Positions 12,901-21,500 of a stretch of 64,000 nt of DNA are shown here, one piece after another (within the stretch, counting starts at the first letter, position 1; the number at the start of each line of letters is the position of its first letter). A program made the translations under genes and the position numbers. This DNA comes from Cinclus cinclus (taxonomy: Eukaryota > Chordata > Aves > Passeriformes > Cinclidae). The notes below the pieces were generated by a model that ran no database searches, was not told where the DNA came from, and was given only the letters and a program-made list of their open reading frames with translations. The DNA is taken from the NCBI RefSeq assembly GCF_963662255.1, contig NC_085047.1, positions 110,233,872 to 110,297,871 of the forward strand. Direction: 5' to 3'.

Positions 12901-14601
12901 AGGGACAGCAAGACAGACATAGTTTATTTTCTTGCATAAAGTCTAAAATTACCTGAAAAAGATTTTATTTAAACAACAGCTTATTAATGTTAACATCCTA
13001 AACAAGTTCTATATTTTAACATGCATTACAGATTCTCTTATCATAACTCACCTTTCCATATCAGTCTTTCTTGGTAATCTATATGAAAGAAGAGGGGGGG
13101 AAAAAAAGATGTATTATATATCATTCTATTACATTCCAGAAAACTAGAAATTGAAATAAGAAATTTCAACTAGAAATTTTCTTAGCCACCTTCAGTAACA
13201 GGAACTTTAACACAAATACAAAATATACAAAAAATAGTACCATGGGTTACCTGTCACTACTACTCCAGTACCAGGCAAACTGAAATTTGTCAAATTAACA
13301 GAAAAGTTTGACAAAGGCTGCTGAGATCAATTACTCTACATAAGCCATAAACATACAGGAAGGACTTCTTGACTAATATTTTGGAAGTTTTTTTCAGAGC
13401 AAACTAAAAATCTAAATTTCCTTGTCCTTTCCAGAGTTTGAACATTCTTTATCTCATGTCAGGCAAACTTCTGTTTGCACCCTTAACAGACATGGTACTT
13501 CACAAGAGCTATACCTATCTTTTCCCATTTGTTCTGTATGTCACTTCTTGAAACACACAGCCTCCCCACAGAAACCTCTACAGTTAAACAAAGTAAGAAG
13601 GAAACAGGTTTATTCAGAGTCCAAATGCTTTCAGGAAAGTTTTTCTTGGCCCAAAAACATCCCTTTGCTTTGCCACTTCAAACACAACAACGTCAACAAA
13701 GCAGATCATTAAGTAAATGTAAATAACTTATTTTCCAAAAATAATCAAATGGTACTTTAAAAACTACAGAGGTAAGTCAAGGAGTTGCAGCATCTGAAAA
13801 TATCTCAGTTTCAGACATTCCCATTATACATAATTTAATATCAGTACCATTACTACAATTGGGGTTTTTTGGCAGTAACTTGGGGGCAAACTTAAGCACT
13901 TAGGCAGCCAATCTGCAGCTGCTCTCAGTTCTCACAGATCACTTTTGGACACAGCCTGATGCAGAGACGGACCTGCCTGCAGAGGCATCTCCCCAGGTAG
14001 GAGAACTGACAAAAGTATTTACAAGAGCAGGACAACGGGAATGGGTTCAAATGGAAAAAGAGTAAGTTTAGGTTAGAATCAGGAAAAAAAATTTCCCTGT
14101 GTGGCTGGTGAGGTACCGGCACAGGTTTCCCAGAGAAGCTGTGGATGCCCAATCCCTGGAAGTGTTTAAGGCCAGGTTGGATGGGACTCTGAGCAACCTG
14201 GTCGAGGGAAGATGTCCCTGCCCATGGCAGAGAGTTGGAACTGGGTGATCTTTACGGTCCCTTCCAACCCAAACCATTTTATGAATGGGAAAGCGCGACC
14301 ACCTCCTCCCCCCACTCCAGCCTCGGACGAGCTCCGGGACAGATCCCTGGCGAGGCCTCCGCATCCTCCCGGGATGCGGCGAGGCGGCACCGCCAGCCGG
14401 GCACGGAGATATCTGCGGCACTCACAGGTCGGCCAGCACGGTGAGCTCGGCGTAGGTGCGGTGCAGGAGGAACTCGATGAGGGTGCTGAGGCGGTAGCCG
14501 GGGCTGGCGGCGGCTGTCACGGCGCCGGGGGCCGGCGGGGCCGGGGCTGACGCGGGGCCGGCCGGCACCAGCTGGGCGCTCTCCAGCTGCACCGGCGCCA
14601 T
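828..14601 (-). CDS. MED14: MED14, Mediator complex subunit 14 (5' ten coding exons; 3' part outside window)
   Basis: MED14 is the architectural backbone of Mediator, the nuclear co-activator complex bridging transcription factors and RNA polymerase II; it connects head, middle and tail modules. Seen here: ten minus-strand exons, 14426-14601, 13052-13078, 8840-8945, 8063-8236, 7526-7655, 5682-5810, 5209-5316, 4191-4323, 3537-3687 and 828-939. They join in frame to 1,246 coding bases, 415 codons plus one base. The product runs from a short Pro/Ala-rich N-terminus into the conserved Med14 N-terminal region, nearly identical to the vertebrate protein as I know it (for example [20 protein letters not shown]). 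An LXXLL nuclear-receptor-box motif (LADLL, residues 56-60) is split by intron 1. The Ala/Gly linker after the first 15 residues is shorter than in human. The family member is about 1,450 residues, so this is a partial gene cut by the window edge, not a pseudogene: every junction keeps frame and no stop interrupts it. Confidence 0.97.
3043..3064. repeat. ATT/AGT trinucleotide microsatellite in MED14 intron 9
   Basis: Four ATT units run into AGT units, directly left of the 3070-3109 hairpin. Confidence 0.85.
3070..3109. repeat. 18-bp inverted repeat with 4-base loop in MED14 intron 9
   Basis: The left arm TTATGATTTGGGAATTAT (3070-3087) pairs with ATAATTTCCAAATCATAA (3092-3109). The one non-Watson-Crick position is G opposite T, which is a wobble pair in plus-strand RNA but an A-C mismatch in the MED14 (minus) transcript. 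The loop is ATCC. Confidence 0.9.
3537..3687 (-). CDS. MED14: MED14 coding exon 9
   Basis: Encodes residues 328-378: [51 protein letters not shown]. The first Asn codon is completed from exon 8 (AA+T). The acceptor is TTTTAAG, just right of 3687, and the donor GTAAAG starts at 3536. It ends in phase 0. The [20 protein letters not shown] stretch is the most diverged part of the window's MED14 compared with the human sequence I recall, with all changes conservative. Confidence 0.95.
4191..4323 (-). CDS. MED14: MED14 coding exon 8
   Basis: Encodes residues 284-327 plus two bases: [44 protein letters not shown]. The acceptor is the AG at 4325-4324. An upstream AG inside TTTTCTTAGC (4335-4344) looks like an alternative acceptor, but using it would add 13 bases and shift the frame. 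It fits better as the U12 branch-point region. The donor is GTAAGT at 4190-4185. Confidence 0.95.
4324..5208 (-). other. MED14 intron 7, U12-type (minor spliceosome)
   Basis: The 5' splice site is GTATCCTT (5208-5201), identical to the U12 GT-AG donor consensus. TTTTCTTAGC (4344-4335) near the 3' end resembles the U12 branch-site consensus TTCCTTRAY with mismatches. Its A, opposite base 4337, lies 13 bases before the intron end, within the short spacing typical for U12. A pyrimidine tract between branch and acceptor is missing (CTCCATGCATTAG), also typical. The other introns in the window have U2-type donors. Confidence 0.8.
5209..5316 (-). CDS. MED14: MED14 coding exon 7 (followed by a U12-type intron)
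   Basis: Encodes residues 248-283 plus one base: [36 protein letters not shown]. The acceptor is TAAAG, just right of 5316. The donor read from 5208 downward is GTATCCTT. That poorly fits the major-spliceosome donor but is exactly the minor-spliceosome (U12) GT-type donor. The final C joins AC of exon 8 to make His, giving the family sequence NCLHSFCL. Confidence 0.95.
5682..5810 (-). CDS. MED14: MED14 coding exon 6
   Basis: Encodes residues 205-247 plus one base: (A)[42 protein letters not shown]. The acceptor CTTAG lies just right of 5810. The donor is GTAAAG at 5681-5676. The codon GAT (Asp) is split with exon 7, giving the conserved [11 protein letters not shown] junction. Confidence 0.96.
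5811..7525. other. MED14 intron 5
   Basis: 1.7 kb of AT-rich intron. I see no repeat family or RNA gene in it; a short C run lies at 6897-6904. Confidence 0.8.
7526..7655 (-). CDS. MED14: MED14 coding exon 5
   Basis: Encodes residues 162-204 plus one base: [43 protein letters not shown]. The acceptor is TAACAG and the donor GTAGGA starts at 7525. The last G joins CC of the next exon to give Ala, restoring the conserved LTVANGRVKF sequence, which supports both splice sites. Confidence 0.96.
8063..8236 (-). CDS. MED14: MED14 coding exon 4
   Basis: Encodes residues 104-161, a block with nearly complete identity to vertebrate MED14: [20 protein letters not shown], then [20 protein letters not shown] and [18 protein letters not shown]. 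It is 174 bp and phase 0 at both ends. The acceptor is GTGCAG at 8242-8237 and the donor GTAAAT starts at 8062. Confidence 0.97.
8840..8945 (-). CDS. MED14: MED14 coding exon 3
   Basis: Encodes residues 68-103 after completing an Arg codon (AG+A). It reads [20 protein letters not shown] then a [15 protein letters not shown] segment, the strongly conserved helical region of the Med14 N-terminal domain. The acceptor is TTACAG followed by the exon, and the donor is GTAAGT at 8839-8834. The exon ends in phase 0. Confidence 0.96.
9694..9712. repeat. 19-bp palindrome in MED14 intron 2
   Basis: AGATCTACA and TGTAGATCT are exact complements around a central G. Similar words (CTACACTGCAGAT) occur about 25 bp to the left, giving alternative pairings. 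Confidence 0.9.
10905..11325 (+). mobile_element. Old, diverged CR1 fragment in MED14 intron 2
   Basis: The segment around 11045-11110 (GCCAAGGGCAAACCACCCCTGATCAACAAATTGCC, abridged) matches the end of the CR1 reverse-transcriptase ORF, and 11185-11320 (CTTCAAGTATCTAAAGGGGC) matches the CR1 3' region. Many substitutions and stops make it a decayed copy. It is antisense to MED14. Boundaries are estimated; I recognise the family from memory of CR1, not from an alignment. Confidence 0.65.
11649..11671. repeat. 10-bp inverted repeat in MED14 intron 2
   Basis: ATGCCTATTT, a three-T loop, then AAATAGGCAT. The arms are perfect. Confidence 0.9.
13052..13078 (-). CDS. MED14: MED14 coding exon 2 (27-bp microexon)
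   Basis: A very short exon, too small for ORF-based detection. With the carried-over CT it reads [10 protein letters not shown], matching the MED14 segment after the first helix (LLPRKSDVER in human). The acceptor AG is at 13080-13079 and the donor GTGAGT at 13051-13046. It completes the LXXLL box begun in exon 1. At 27 bp it is a multiple of three, so skipping it would remove nine residues, including the end of that box, without a frameshift. Confidence 0.94.
13990..14287 (+). mobile_element. CR1 LINE 3' fragment in MED14 intron 1
   Basis: This matches the 3' end of avian CR1 in sense orientation. It contains the AGAAGCTGTGGATGCCCAAT segment, then TGGAAGTGTTTAAGGCCAGG, TTGGATGGGACTCTGAGCAA and the final TCCCTTCCAACCCAAACCAT with its ATTTTATG-type tail. 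It is 5' truncated, as is typical for CR1. The insertion is antisense to MED14 and ends only about 140 bp from exon 1, against the CpG island. The left boundary is approximate. Confidence 0.9.
14426..14601 (-). CDS. MED14: MED14 coding exon 1 (start codon exon)
   Basis: Encodes residues 1-58 plus two bases of codon 59. It begins [15 protein letters not shown], has a Pro/Ala-rich linker, then the conserved [20 protein letters not shown] block. The start is the ATG whose complement lies at 14599-14601; it matches the known MED14 N-terminus and no upstream in-frame alternative is needed. The donor is GTGAGT at 14425-14420. The exon lies wholly in the CpG island and is very GC-rich compared with the AT-rich downstream exons. 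Confidence 0.96.
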
Positions 14602-14788
14602 GGCGGCGGCGGCGCCTCGGCCCCGGGCAGGAGCCGCGCGGCAGCCCGGGAACGACTCCCGGCGGCGCCGGCACCGCGCCCGGCTCGCCCCGCGCGGACG
14701 GAGCGGGGAAGGGGCGGCGGGAGCGGGGCGGCTCCGCAGCGCTCAGAGCCCGCCGGGCGCAGGGGCCGCCGCCATGATGGGGCACGGA

Positions 14789-14819
14789 ACCGGAAGCGAA
14801 CGGGGAACCTTTCCGGGAA
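14789..14819. promoter_or_regulatory. Paired ETS-like sites upstream of MED14
   Basis: ACCGGAAGCG (14789-14798) is a near-consensus ETS/GABP site. About 12 bp further, TTCCGGGAA (14811-14819) contains an oppositely oriented GGAA core and also fits the TTCNNNGAA STAT-type palindrome. The pair lies about 190-220 bp upstream of the MED14 start codon. GABP pairs of this kind are common at CpG-island promoters of ubiquitously expressed genes; binding here is inferred. Confidence 0.5.
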
Positions 14820-14870
14820 GAGCGGGCGGGGCGGGGGCAGCGGGAGTGGGGAACAGCGGGAGACGGACGG

Positions 14871-14990
14871 GACAGGGGGACACAGAGGGGACAGGGGGAC
14901 ACAGAGGGGACAGCGGGACACGGACGGGCATGGAGACACAGAGGAGACAGGGGGACACGGACGGGCATGGAGACATACGGGACACGGGGA
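14871..14990. repeat. G-rich minisatellite next to the MED14 CpG island
   Basis: Units of 19 bp beginning GACAGGGGGACACAGAGG are repeated at 14871, 14890 and (variant) 14909. A larger 37-bp period links 14909-14938 with 14946-14975, which differ at one base (GACAGCGGG against GACAGGGGG) and share GACACGGACGGGCATGGAGA. The region ends in further GGGACAC variants. This is array slippage in GC-rich DNA. The overlapping ORFs on both strands (His/Gly/Asp-rich or Pro/Ser/Cys-rich) are products of the repeat. Confidence 0.85.
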
Positions 14991-15011
14991 CACACTGCTG
15001 CCATTGTGCTA

Positions 15012-15572
15012 AGGGATCACTGGATCCCGGGATGGGTCAGGATGGAAGGGACATCAGTGGGCCATCTGGTCCCACCTCCTTGCTCAAGCAGGGTCATCCC
15101 ACAGCACATGGCACAGGATTGTGTCCGGATGGGTCTGGAATATCTCCACTGATGGAGACTCCACACCTTCTCTGGACAATCAGTTCCAGTGCTCAATATC
15201 TGCACAGGGAAGAAATTCTTCCTCATGTTCAGGTGGAACTTTCTGGCCATCAGTTCCTGCCCGTTCCTCCTGTCCCATTGCTGGGACCAGGGAGCAGAGC
15301 CTGCTCCATCCTCTGACCCCTCCCTGCAGACACTGACAGACAGGGATGAGGGCCCCTCTCAGCCCTCTCTTCTCCAGGCTGAACAGCCCCAGCTCCCTCA
15401 GCCTTTCCTCACTGAGATGCTCCAGTCCCTCCATCATCTTTGTCACCCTCCCCTGGTCCCGCCCCAGCAGCTCCGTGTGTCTCCTGTCCTGAGGAGCCCA
15501 GAACTGGACACGGCACTCCAGGTGATCCTCACAGGGATGAGCAGAGGGGCAGGATCACCTCACTGCCCCCAT
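15012..15572 (-). mobile_element. CR1 LINE fragment (reverse orientation)
   Basis: The complement carries CR1 3' sequence. On the plus strand it starts with GGATGGAAGGGACATCAGTG, followed by TCTCTGGACAATCAGTTCCA, GAAGAAATTCTTCCTCATGT and CTCTTCTCCAGGCTGAACAG. It ends in the GGGGCAGGATCACCTCACTG region that lies further 5' in CR1. So the element runs right to left, with its 3' end near 15012, and is 5' truncated near 15572. Several short ORFs inside it are frame fragments of the repeat. Confidence 0.9.
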
Positions 15573-17796
15573 ATCTGCTCATGTTACTGAAATCCAGGAG
15601 GAAGGAGAACCAGATTAAGGACTTGGCGCCTCAAAAGTGCATTTGATGCTGCTCTTGGGGCTGTCAAGGACCAGTGGGCTCTGCTGGACACCAGGCTGGC
15701 CAATCCCTTCCTAATGACTTAGAAAATGCAGGACATTCCAGGGGTAACCAGACAAGAAACACTAGTGGAACATTGTCCTTTGAGATCATTGTTAAGGAGA
15801 GAAGAGGGAGCCATGAGCAGCAGAGCATCCAGCGGGATTTGGGGATATACACAAAGCATTGGGAACTTTTTCATATTTCTGTCTTACAGATCAAGTGACA
15901 CCTCTGAAGGGAGGGAGAGGGAGGGTCTGTAAACAGCTGAAGGTTGATGTATTGTTGCAGGTTACCAAAGGAGACTGTGTAAGGAAACTATAAATCCTGT
16001 GTGTTTTGTGTCACGATTCAGTCAAGTGTTAAATCATAAATTCTTGCCTTATGATTACAAAGAAATCCCTAAAATAAACACAATAAATACCCAAACTCCT
16101 CCAAGTTTAATAAAAAGAAGGAGAGGTCCTATTTGTTTCGTGTGGAGTGCAGCTTTCAAAGAAACCCTCCTCTTATATAAATCTTTCCAGGAAAGTTAAA
16201 TATTAAAGGAAACATTTTTCAACCTGAGTAGTGTGTCATCAGTTTAATAATAACAATAGCAAAAGCCCGTCCAGGGAGGAAGGGCAGTATTGCTGCAGCT
16301 GTGAGCCATGCCAGGTTTGTGGGCTGCTGGGCTGTTTCAGTCACAGAAGATGAACCTTTGAGATGGGGGTGGATGATGATTGTCAGCTGGGAATTTTCTA
16401 CTCCAAAAATCACTAACTTTTGGGGTTTTTTTGTTTCTTTTTTTGGATTAGTTGAGAGGGGTTTTTTCAATACAGATGGAAGAAATATTCGTTCTATTTA
16501 TATAAGTTAATCTACAAAGGATCTATAAAGAATAGAATGATAAGTACTCTCTGTATCATATAGTGATACAAGTTATTGGCTTAATGTATTTTAAGTTCTT
16601 GTCTGCCCATTTCAAGGATGTTTTTTTTTTCCTAATGTATGAAAATATTTTTTTTCACTTTAGATGCACTAATAAATGCAGTGTACTCATTTTATGGCCA
16701 ACTAGCTACACTAATGAAGAAAATACTGACTTAGATGCACAGAAATCTGATTAAGCTCTTTATAAGAACTGTAACTTAGAAATACAGGATTTTAAATTGT
16801 TTTTTCCCCCTTCTTCCCATCTCTTCCCTTCCTGTTTAGTCTGTAATAAAGTTCCCATTGATTTCAGTGACACAAGCTCAGACTTTGTTGATGAAAAAGC
16901 AGGTGGCAAATTCTGATGCAGTTTAACTTTACCTCTGTTAGAATTCTTCTTCAGAAAAGCACCAAGACCAAGCTGTGGTCTTGGTGAATTTTTCAGCATT
17001 GTTTGGGGAGATGGATGTCCTCAGTGTGTCTGCCTTGGAGAGAAGTTAATCAGTGCTGTGGCACTGATTGTGCTGAGCTCTCCTCTCACATGGCTGCATA
17101 GGAAAGAAGCTCTTGATACTGTTTTCAAAGAAAGGAAGAGCAGCTACAGAGAAATTTCAGAAGCTCAAGGCTTATGGTTTTGCGCCCACAGCAATTGTGC
17201 TGTTGGGAGACTTGGCAAGATCAGTTGTTTTAACTGATGGAGATGAGCATTAGGAGTCAAAAAAGAATTGACTGGCCTACATAACAGTCGTGAAAAAGAA
17301 ATATATGCTTCCTGTTTCTTGTTGCCTTTCTGGGGTTGGCAGTGCTATTCTTTGACTGAAGTACTTCTAGGAAGGATGAGCATTGTGCCTAAATTCAAAA
17401 CCTCAGCTTGAAGGAACTGGAAGTAGGTTCCAGAAATCTGCTGGGGTGGCAAAAGCAAAAGCAAAACAGGAGGGAGAAAGCTGGGCCAGTGGGATTGTTG
17501 GGAAGAGTAAAAAGAACTTCTGGGATAGAGAGGGCTCCTTGCAAAAGCTACTGTAGTGTCATTTGTGTTTATTCTCTTCATTCAGCGGGTTTCAACTTCT
17601 GCCATTTAAACCTGGTGACAAGTTTTCTCTCAGCAATGGGAAGAGAACAGGCCTGGTAAGTCTCAGGCAAGCATTGGCTCTGACCTCAGGCTTTCCTGCA
17701 GACAGGCAGTCACTCACACAGACACTGAGTGTGGCACTGGTGCCCTGAAGAGCCGAGTGACCTGATGTGCAGCATTGGCTGGCCCATACACACAAT
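15573..17796. other. Intergenic, no gene recognised
   Basis: Non-repetitive by eye apart from T-rich tracts near 16430 and 16621-16660. Open frames are all under 85 codons and overlap in several frames. Confidence 0.65.
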
Positions 17797-17990
17797 CACA
17801 GAATGGCTTGGGTTGGAAGGGACCTTAAAGATCTACTTGTTCCAATCCCCCTACCATGGGCAGGGACACCTTTCACTAGAGCTGGTTGCTCAGAACTCCA
17901 TCCAGCCTGGTTTTGAATGCTTCCAAGGATGGGACATCCACAACTTCTCTGGTCACCCTGTGCCAGGGCCTCACCCTCACAGTAATGCAT
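17797..17990 (-). mobile_element. CR1 LINE 3' fragment (reverse orientation)
   Basis: The plus strand reads AATCACAGAATGGCTTGGGT, TTGGAAGGGACCTTAAAGAT, CATGGGCAGGGACACCTTTC and GGGACATCCACAACTTCTCT. This is the complement of the canonical avian CR1 3' end, including its 8-bp microsatellite-like tail at the left edge. It is 5' truncated near 17990. Confidence 0.93.
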
Positions 17991-18164
17991 CCATCTTGAT
18001 GACCAGCTCTACCTGGCTCATCTTGTCATGGAGCACAGACAGGGCCTTAGAGCCACAGAGGAAGCAGGGGATTGCCTGGCAGGAGGATGTGGTAGGATCA
18101 CAGGGGATGGAGATCAGCCTGGCCAGCTCCTGCTGTGTGCAGTGTGTGCCCCACTGTGTGACAT

Positions 18165-18595
18165 GAGGATGGAGAAGGGCCTTGAGGGCAAGGTGTATGA
18201 GGAGCAGCTGAGGGCACTTGGTCTGTTCAGCCTGGAGGAGACTGAGGGGAGAGCTCAGTGCAGCCACAACTTCCTCGTGAGGAGAACAGGAGGGACAGGC
18301 ACTGATCTCTGCTCTGTGGGGACAGTGACAGGACCGAGGGAATGGCCTGGAGCTGTGCCAGGGGAGGTTTAGGTTGGGTATTAGGAAAAGGTTCTTCCCC
18401 TGGAGGGTGGCTGGGCACTGAACAGGCTGCCCAGGGCAGGGCTCACAGCACCAGCCTGAAAGAACTCAGGAAGGGTTTGGACAAGCTGTCAGGCACATGG
18501 GGTGGTTCTTGGGGTGTCCTGTGCTGGGCTAGGAGTTGGACTTGATCATGATGGCTCTCTTCCAACTCAGCACATTCTATGATTCCATGGTTCTA
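18165..18595 (+). mobile_element. CR1 LINE 3' fragment (forward orientation)
   Basis: The sequence runs through TGAGGGCACTTGGTCTGTTC AGCCTGGAGGAGACTGAGGG, then GGTTTAGGTTGGGTATTAGG, and ends TCCAACTCAGCACATTCTATGATTCCATGG. The last part is the CR1 tail with ATTCTATG repeats. It belongs to a different CR1 subfamily from the copy at 17797-17990. The two lie head to head, about 175 bp apart. The left edge is approximate. Confidence 0.88.
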
Positions 18596-21500
18596 GTCAC
18601 TGCACCCCTCTGTATGTGAAAAGCCCTGCTGGGAAGCCCAGAAGCCTGACTTCAGGTAGGATTTGTTGGTTGATCAAAACCTTTTGCTACTACCTGTGGA
18701 GCTGACAGGGTTATAGAGCTACTGGGAAGGACAGAAGGCTACTTAACTTCCAGGGAAGTTAAACATTTACTGTTCTTGGAACCCTGGGGCAAATGTTCAG
18801 TGAGAGGGAGCCCAGACCGTATTGTGCCCTACAAGGCAGGCTCTGAGCTGTCCTTGTGTACCTCAGAGCTTGGTCATTCCATTCCGGTCAGGCTTTTAAA
18901 TCAGAGAAGTGTTTAAACACACAGGAACCTCCTGGACTTGACATTTAAGTATTTTTTTTAAATGATAAAAAATAATAGCATGCAAATATAGTGCAAAGGT
19001 TTCTCGTTAATCATTTAATTCATGCAGTGTTGTGACGTTTGGCAGTTATATCCAAATGCCTATATAAATTATGAGTAATAAGAGTTTGATATCCTTCATT
19101 CTTTTCAGAAGACTTGAGAGAATCTGATACAGCGTGGGAGTTCCCACATGGAGTATAAGTAATTGCAGTGCTACATATTATAAACTTACAGAGCTAGCAA
19201 TTCAATAATAGTTAAGATATGTATTTAAATTCTAATGAGATTTCATGTGACGTTATTAGATCAAACATATACTGATACTGAAAAAAGATTAGGCTTTTGT
19301 ATCATAACACTTGCATGAATGTAAGACTTTTTCTATAATGTTATGCTGAAAGTCCAGTAGAAAAATATAAATGACCTTTTAATCACAAATGATTTTATGT
19401 CCTATATCTTTATTAGCTATTACTTTTTAATTAGAAGTACTTTTAAAATTAATTATTTTGTTGACAGTCTAGTACTTCAAGCCACAAATCATTGGTTTGT
19501 GAATTGTACAGGACTTACTGCACCTAAAATAAAGCATTCTTTGCAAAATTCTGTGTATGTATTAAAGGAAGAGGGTTTGTAGCTGGTTATTGCACGTGCT
19601 CTGCTGTTTTTTCTGTTTATTAAAAGGGTCACAAAGGGAACCAATTAAAAAAAGAAAAAGTCTCCAATTTATAAGATTTTAAATTATAATTTATAGTCTC
19701 TTTTTTTAATCTGCTTTGTCTGTGGGATTAAGTCAACTATTTTTTTGAATGATAAGAGATTTATAGTAACAGATTGAGAGTTCTCTGTCAGTCACTCTGG
19801 TTAGTGAGACAGAGAATCTCTTGTGTGGTGTGTAGTAAAGTACACCCCAGTTCTAATTATGTGTTGTGAATAACTTAAGAAAAGCAACATTCTCTGAGTC
19901 ATAAAATAGAATCTTTGATTTTACTTGAATTTACAAAAGTCCCCTTTCTTATTATAAGGCAAAATGGATTATCTTTTTAATACTGAACATAGCTGTATTA
20001 CTGTCAGCTTCTTTTGAGGCTTCTTTACTAAAAATGTTGATATCCAGTGTAAATTTGAAATTGATTTATCTCTGTCAGACTGGAACTAAAGCCAGCTAAA
20101 GGCCTTGCTATCCTCAAGAGACTGTATTTTCATTATTATTGCAATTAAGTTAATTACATCTCAATTTACTATTTTAACCATAGAAGCTGCATTTTTTTCT
20201 GTGTGTAAAAAAAAATGCTTTGTTCACAAGTAATTCTGTAATGGGAGCAAAACAGTGACATCCTTTCTGGACCCCACATCTTTGAAAAGCTAACAAAGGA
20301 GAAAGAGCCCCTGATCTGGTAATCTGGCACATGGGGGTAAAGTGATGAATTGCACTGTTCAGTCATAGACTTTGGACAATTTGACAATACCTTCCAAACC
20401 CTGTGATTTCTGCCTGTCTAACCATCCCTGGGTGTTACTCAGAATTTGAAAAAAACACGTGTGCTGAAAAAATACAAAGTGAGCCCTTATTTCAACATGA
20501 AAGCACTTTCAGGCAAAACGAATTTATCTGTGCAAACACCTAAAAGAGATGGAGAGAATATCAGGGAAGTAGATGTGATTAGTCATACCCAGTGGGAGAA
20601 GGACTGCAGCTGTGAAGTATTCTGTCCTGACCTTAGAAGTAGACAGCTTGATTGTGTTTAACTGCTGCTGGCTAATACATTCAGACAGTGCAAACTCACA
20701 CTCCTCTAAAGACAAAGGTGGGTACCAGAACATGCTTAATTGCAAATTCTTCATGGGTCTCAGCTGTGATCAGATGAGATTTAAATGCTGACCCTCTCTC
20801 TCAGAAGTAAGGACATGCAGAATTGTGTCTAAGCTGCCGGCCTCTGCTCAGACTTTGGATGTGAAGGAAGTTTCTCAGCTAGGATGCTATCCAAGAAACT
20901 TCCCTCTCACACAGCTTCTAGATTGCGATATTTTCTTTTTCCCCAGAAGGGATAAACCAGCATTTTTTGTAGCAGTTAAAATCTTATCTAAGCACTGCCT
21001 GTGTCACAAAGCTCCAAGATGCCAGCTCTGACAACAGGGAATGCCAGAACAGGTTTGGCTCCAGGCAGAAGAGCTGATTACACGTTTAACTGTGTAACTG
21101 CAAACTTGGTTGACTTAGTGAACTCCAGCAATTATTCACTGTTCCTTAAAACTGAAGAGTACAGTAAAAAGGCAAACTCATATCTGTTAGCAGTGCAGGA
21201 ATACTGGTCCTCTAGTAGATTATAAGGTATTTTGCTAATGGGCATGAGGTGCAGGTGGCTCTCAGATGCTATAGGGGCTTCCATACATGCTGCAATTTTG
21301 GCCAGTGCCAGTTTTGGAAGATCAGAAATTGTAGGTTGAGGGTGGAATCGCCTCTCTTCAAGGATTGTAGTTCAGCTGGAAGCACCTAACTAAATACAGC
21401 CTGTTGTGCCAGAGGGACATGAAATCCCTTGCATGGGGCCAGGCAGCACCTGGCTGAGAGTTGTTCAGAGATTTTTATGGGGTACAGACCACATCCTGAG

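Larger units (their letters stand above)
8946..13051. other. MED14 intron 2
   Basis: 4.1 kb, the longest complete intron seen. It contains the decayed CR1 at 10905-11325, the palindrome at 9694-9712 and the hairpin at 11649-11671. No nested gene is supported. Confidence 0.8.
14285..14870. promoter_or_regulatory. CpG island and promoter region of MED14
   Basis: A stretch of extreme GC and CpG density in otherwise AT-rich DNA, covering MED14 exon 1 and about 270 bp upstream of its ATG. No TATA box is apparent, as is usual for housekeeping Mediator genes. An ETS-type site (ACCGGAAGCG) lies at 14789-14798 and a second inverted core (TTCCGG) at 14811-14816 within TTCCGGGAA. GCCATGG/GCGGC stretches at the start codon resemble the YY1 context found at many such promoters. 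Transcription start positions cannot be set from sequence alone. Rightward transcription from the same island is possible but not shown. Confidence 0.8.

Noticed and set aside
14279..15004. 241-codon minus-strand open frame through the CpG island
   Set aside because: It is in a different frame from MED14 exon 1, is Pro/Arg/Ser/Cys-rich from the minisatellite, and has no recognisable domain.
14600..15316. 238-codon plus-strand open frame starting in the MED14 CpG island
   Set aside because: It overlaps MED14 exon 1 and promoter antisense, then the minisatellite and a CR1. Its Ala/Arg/Gly and repeat composition reflects GC-rich stop-free DNA.
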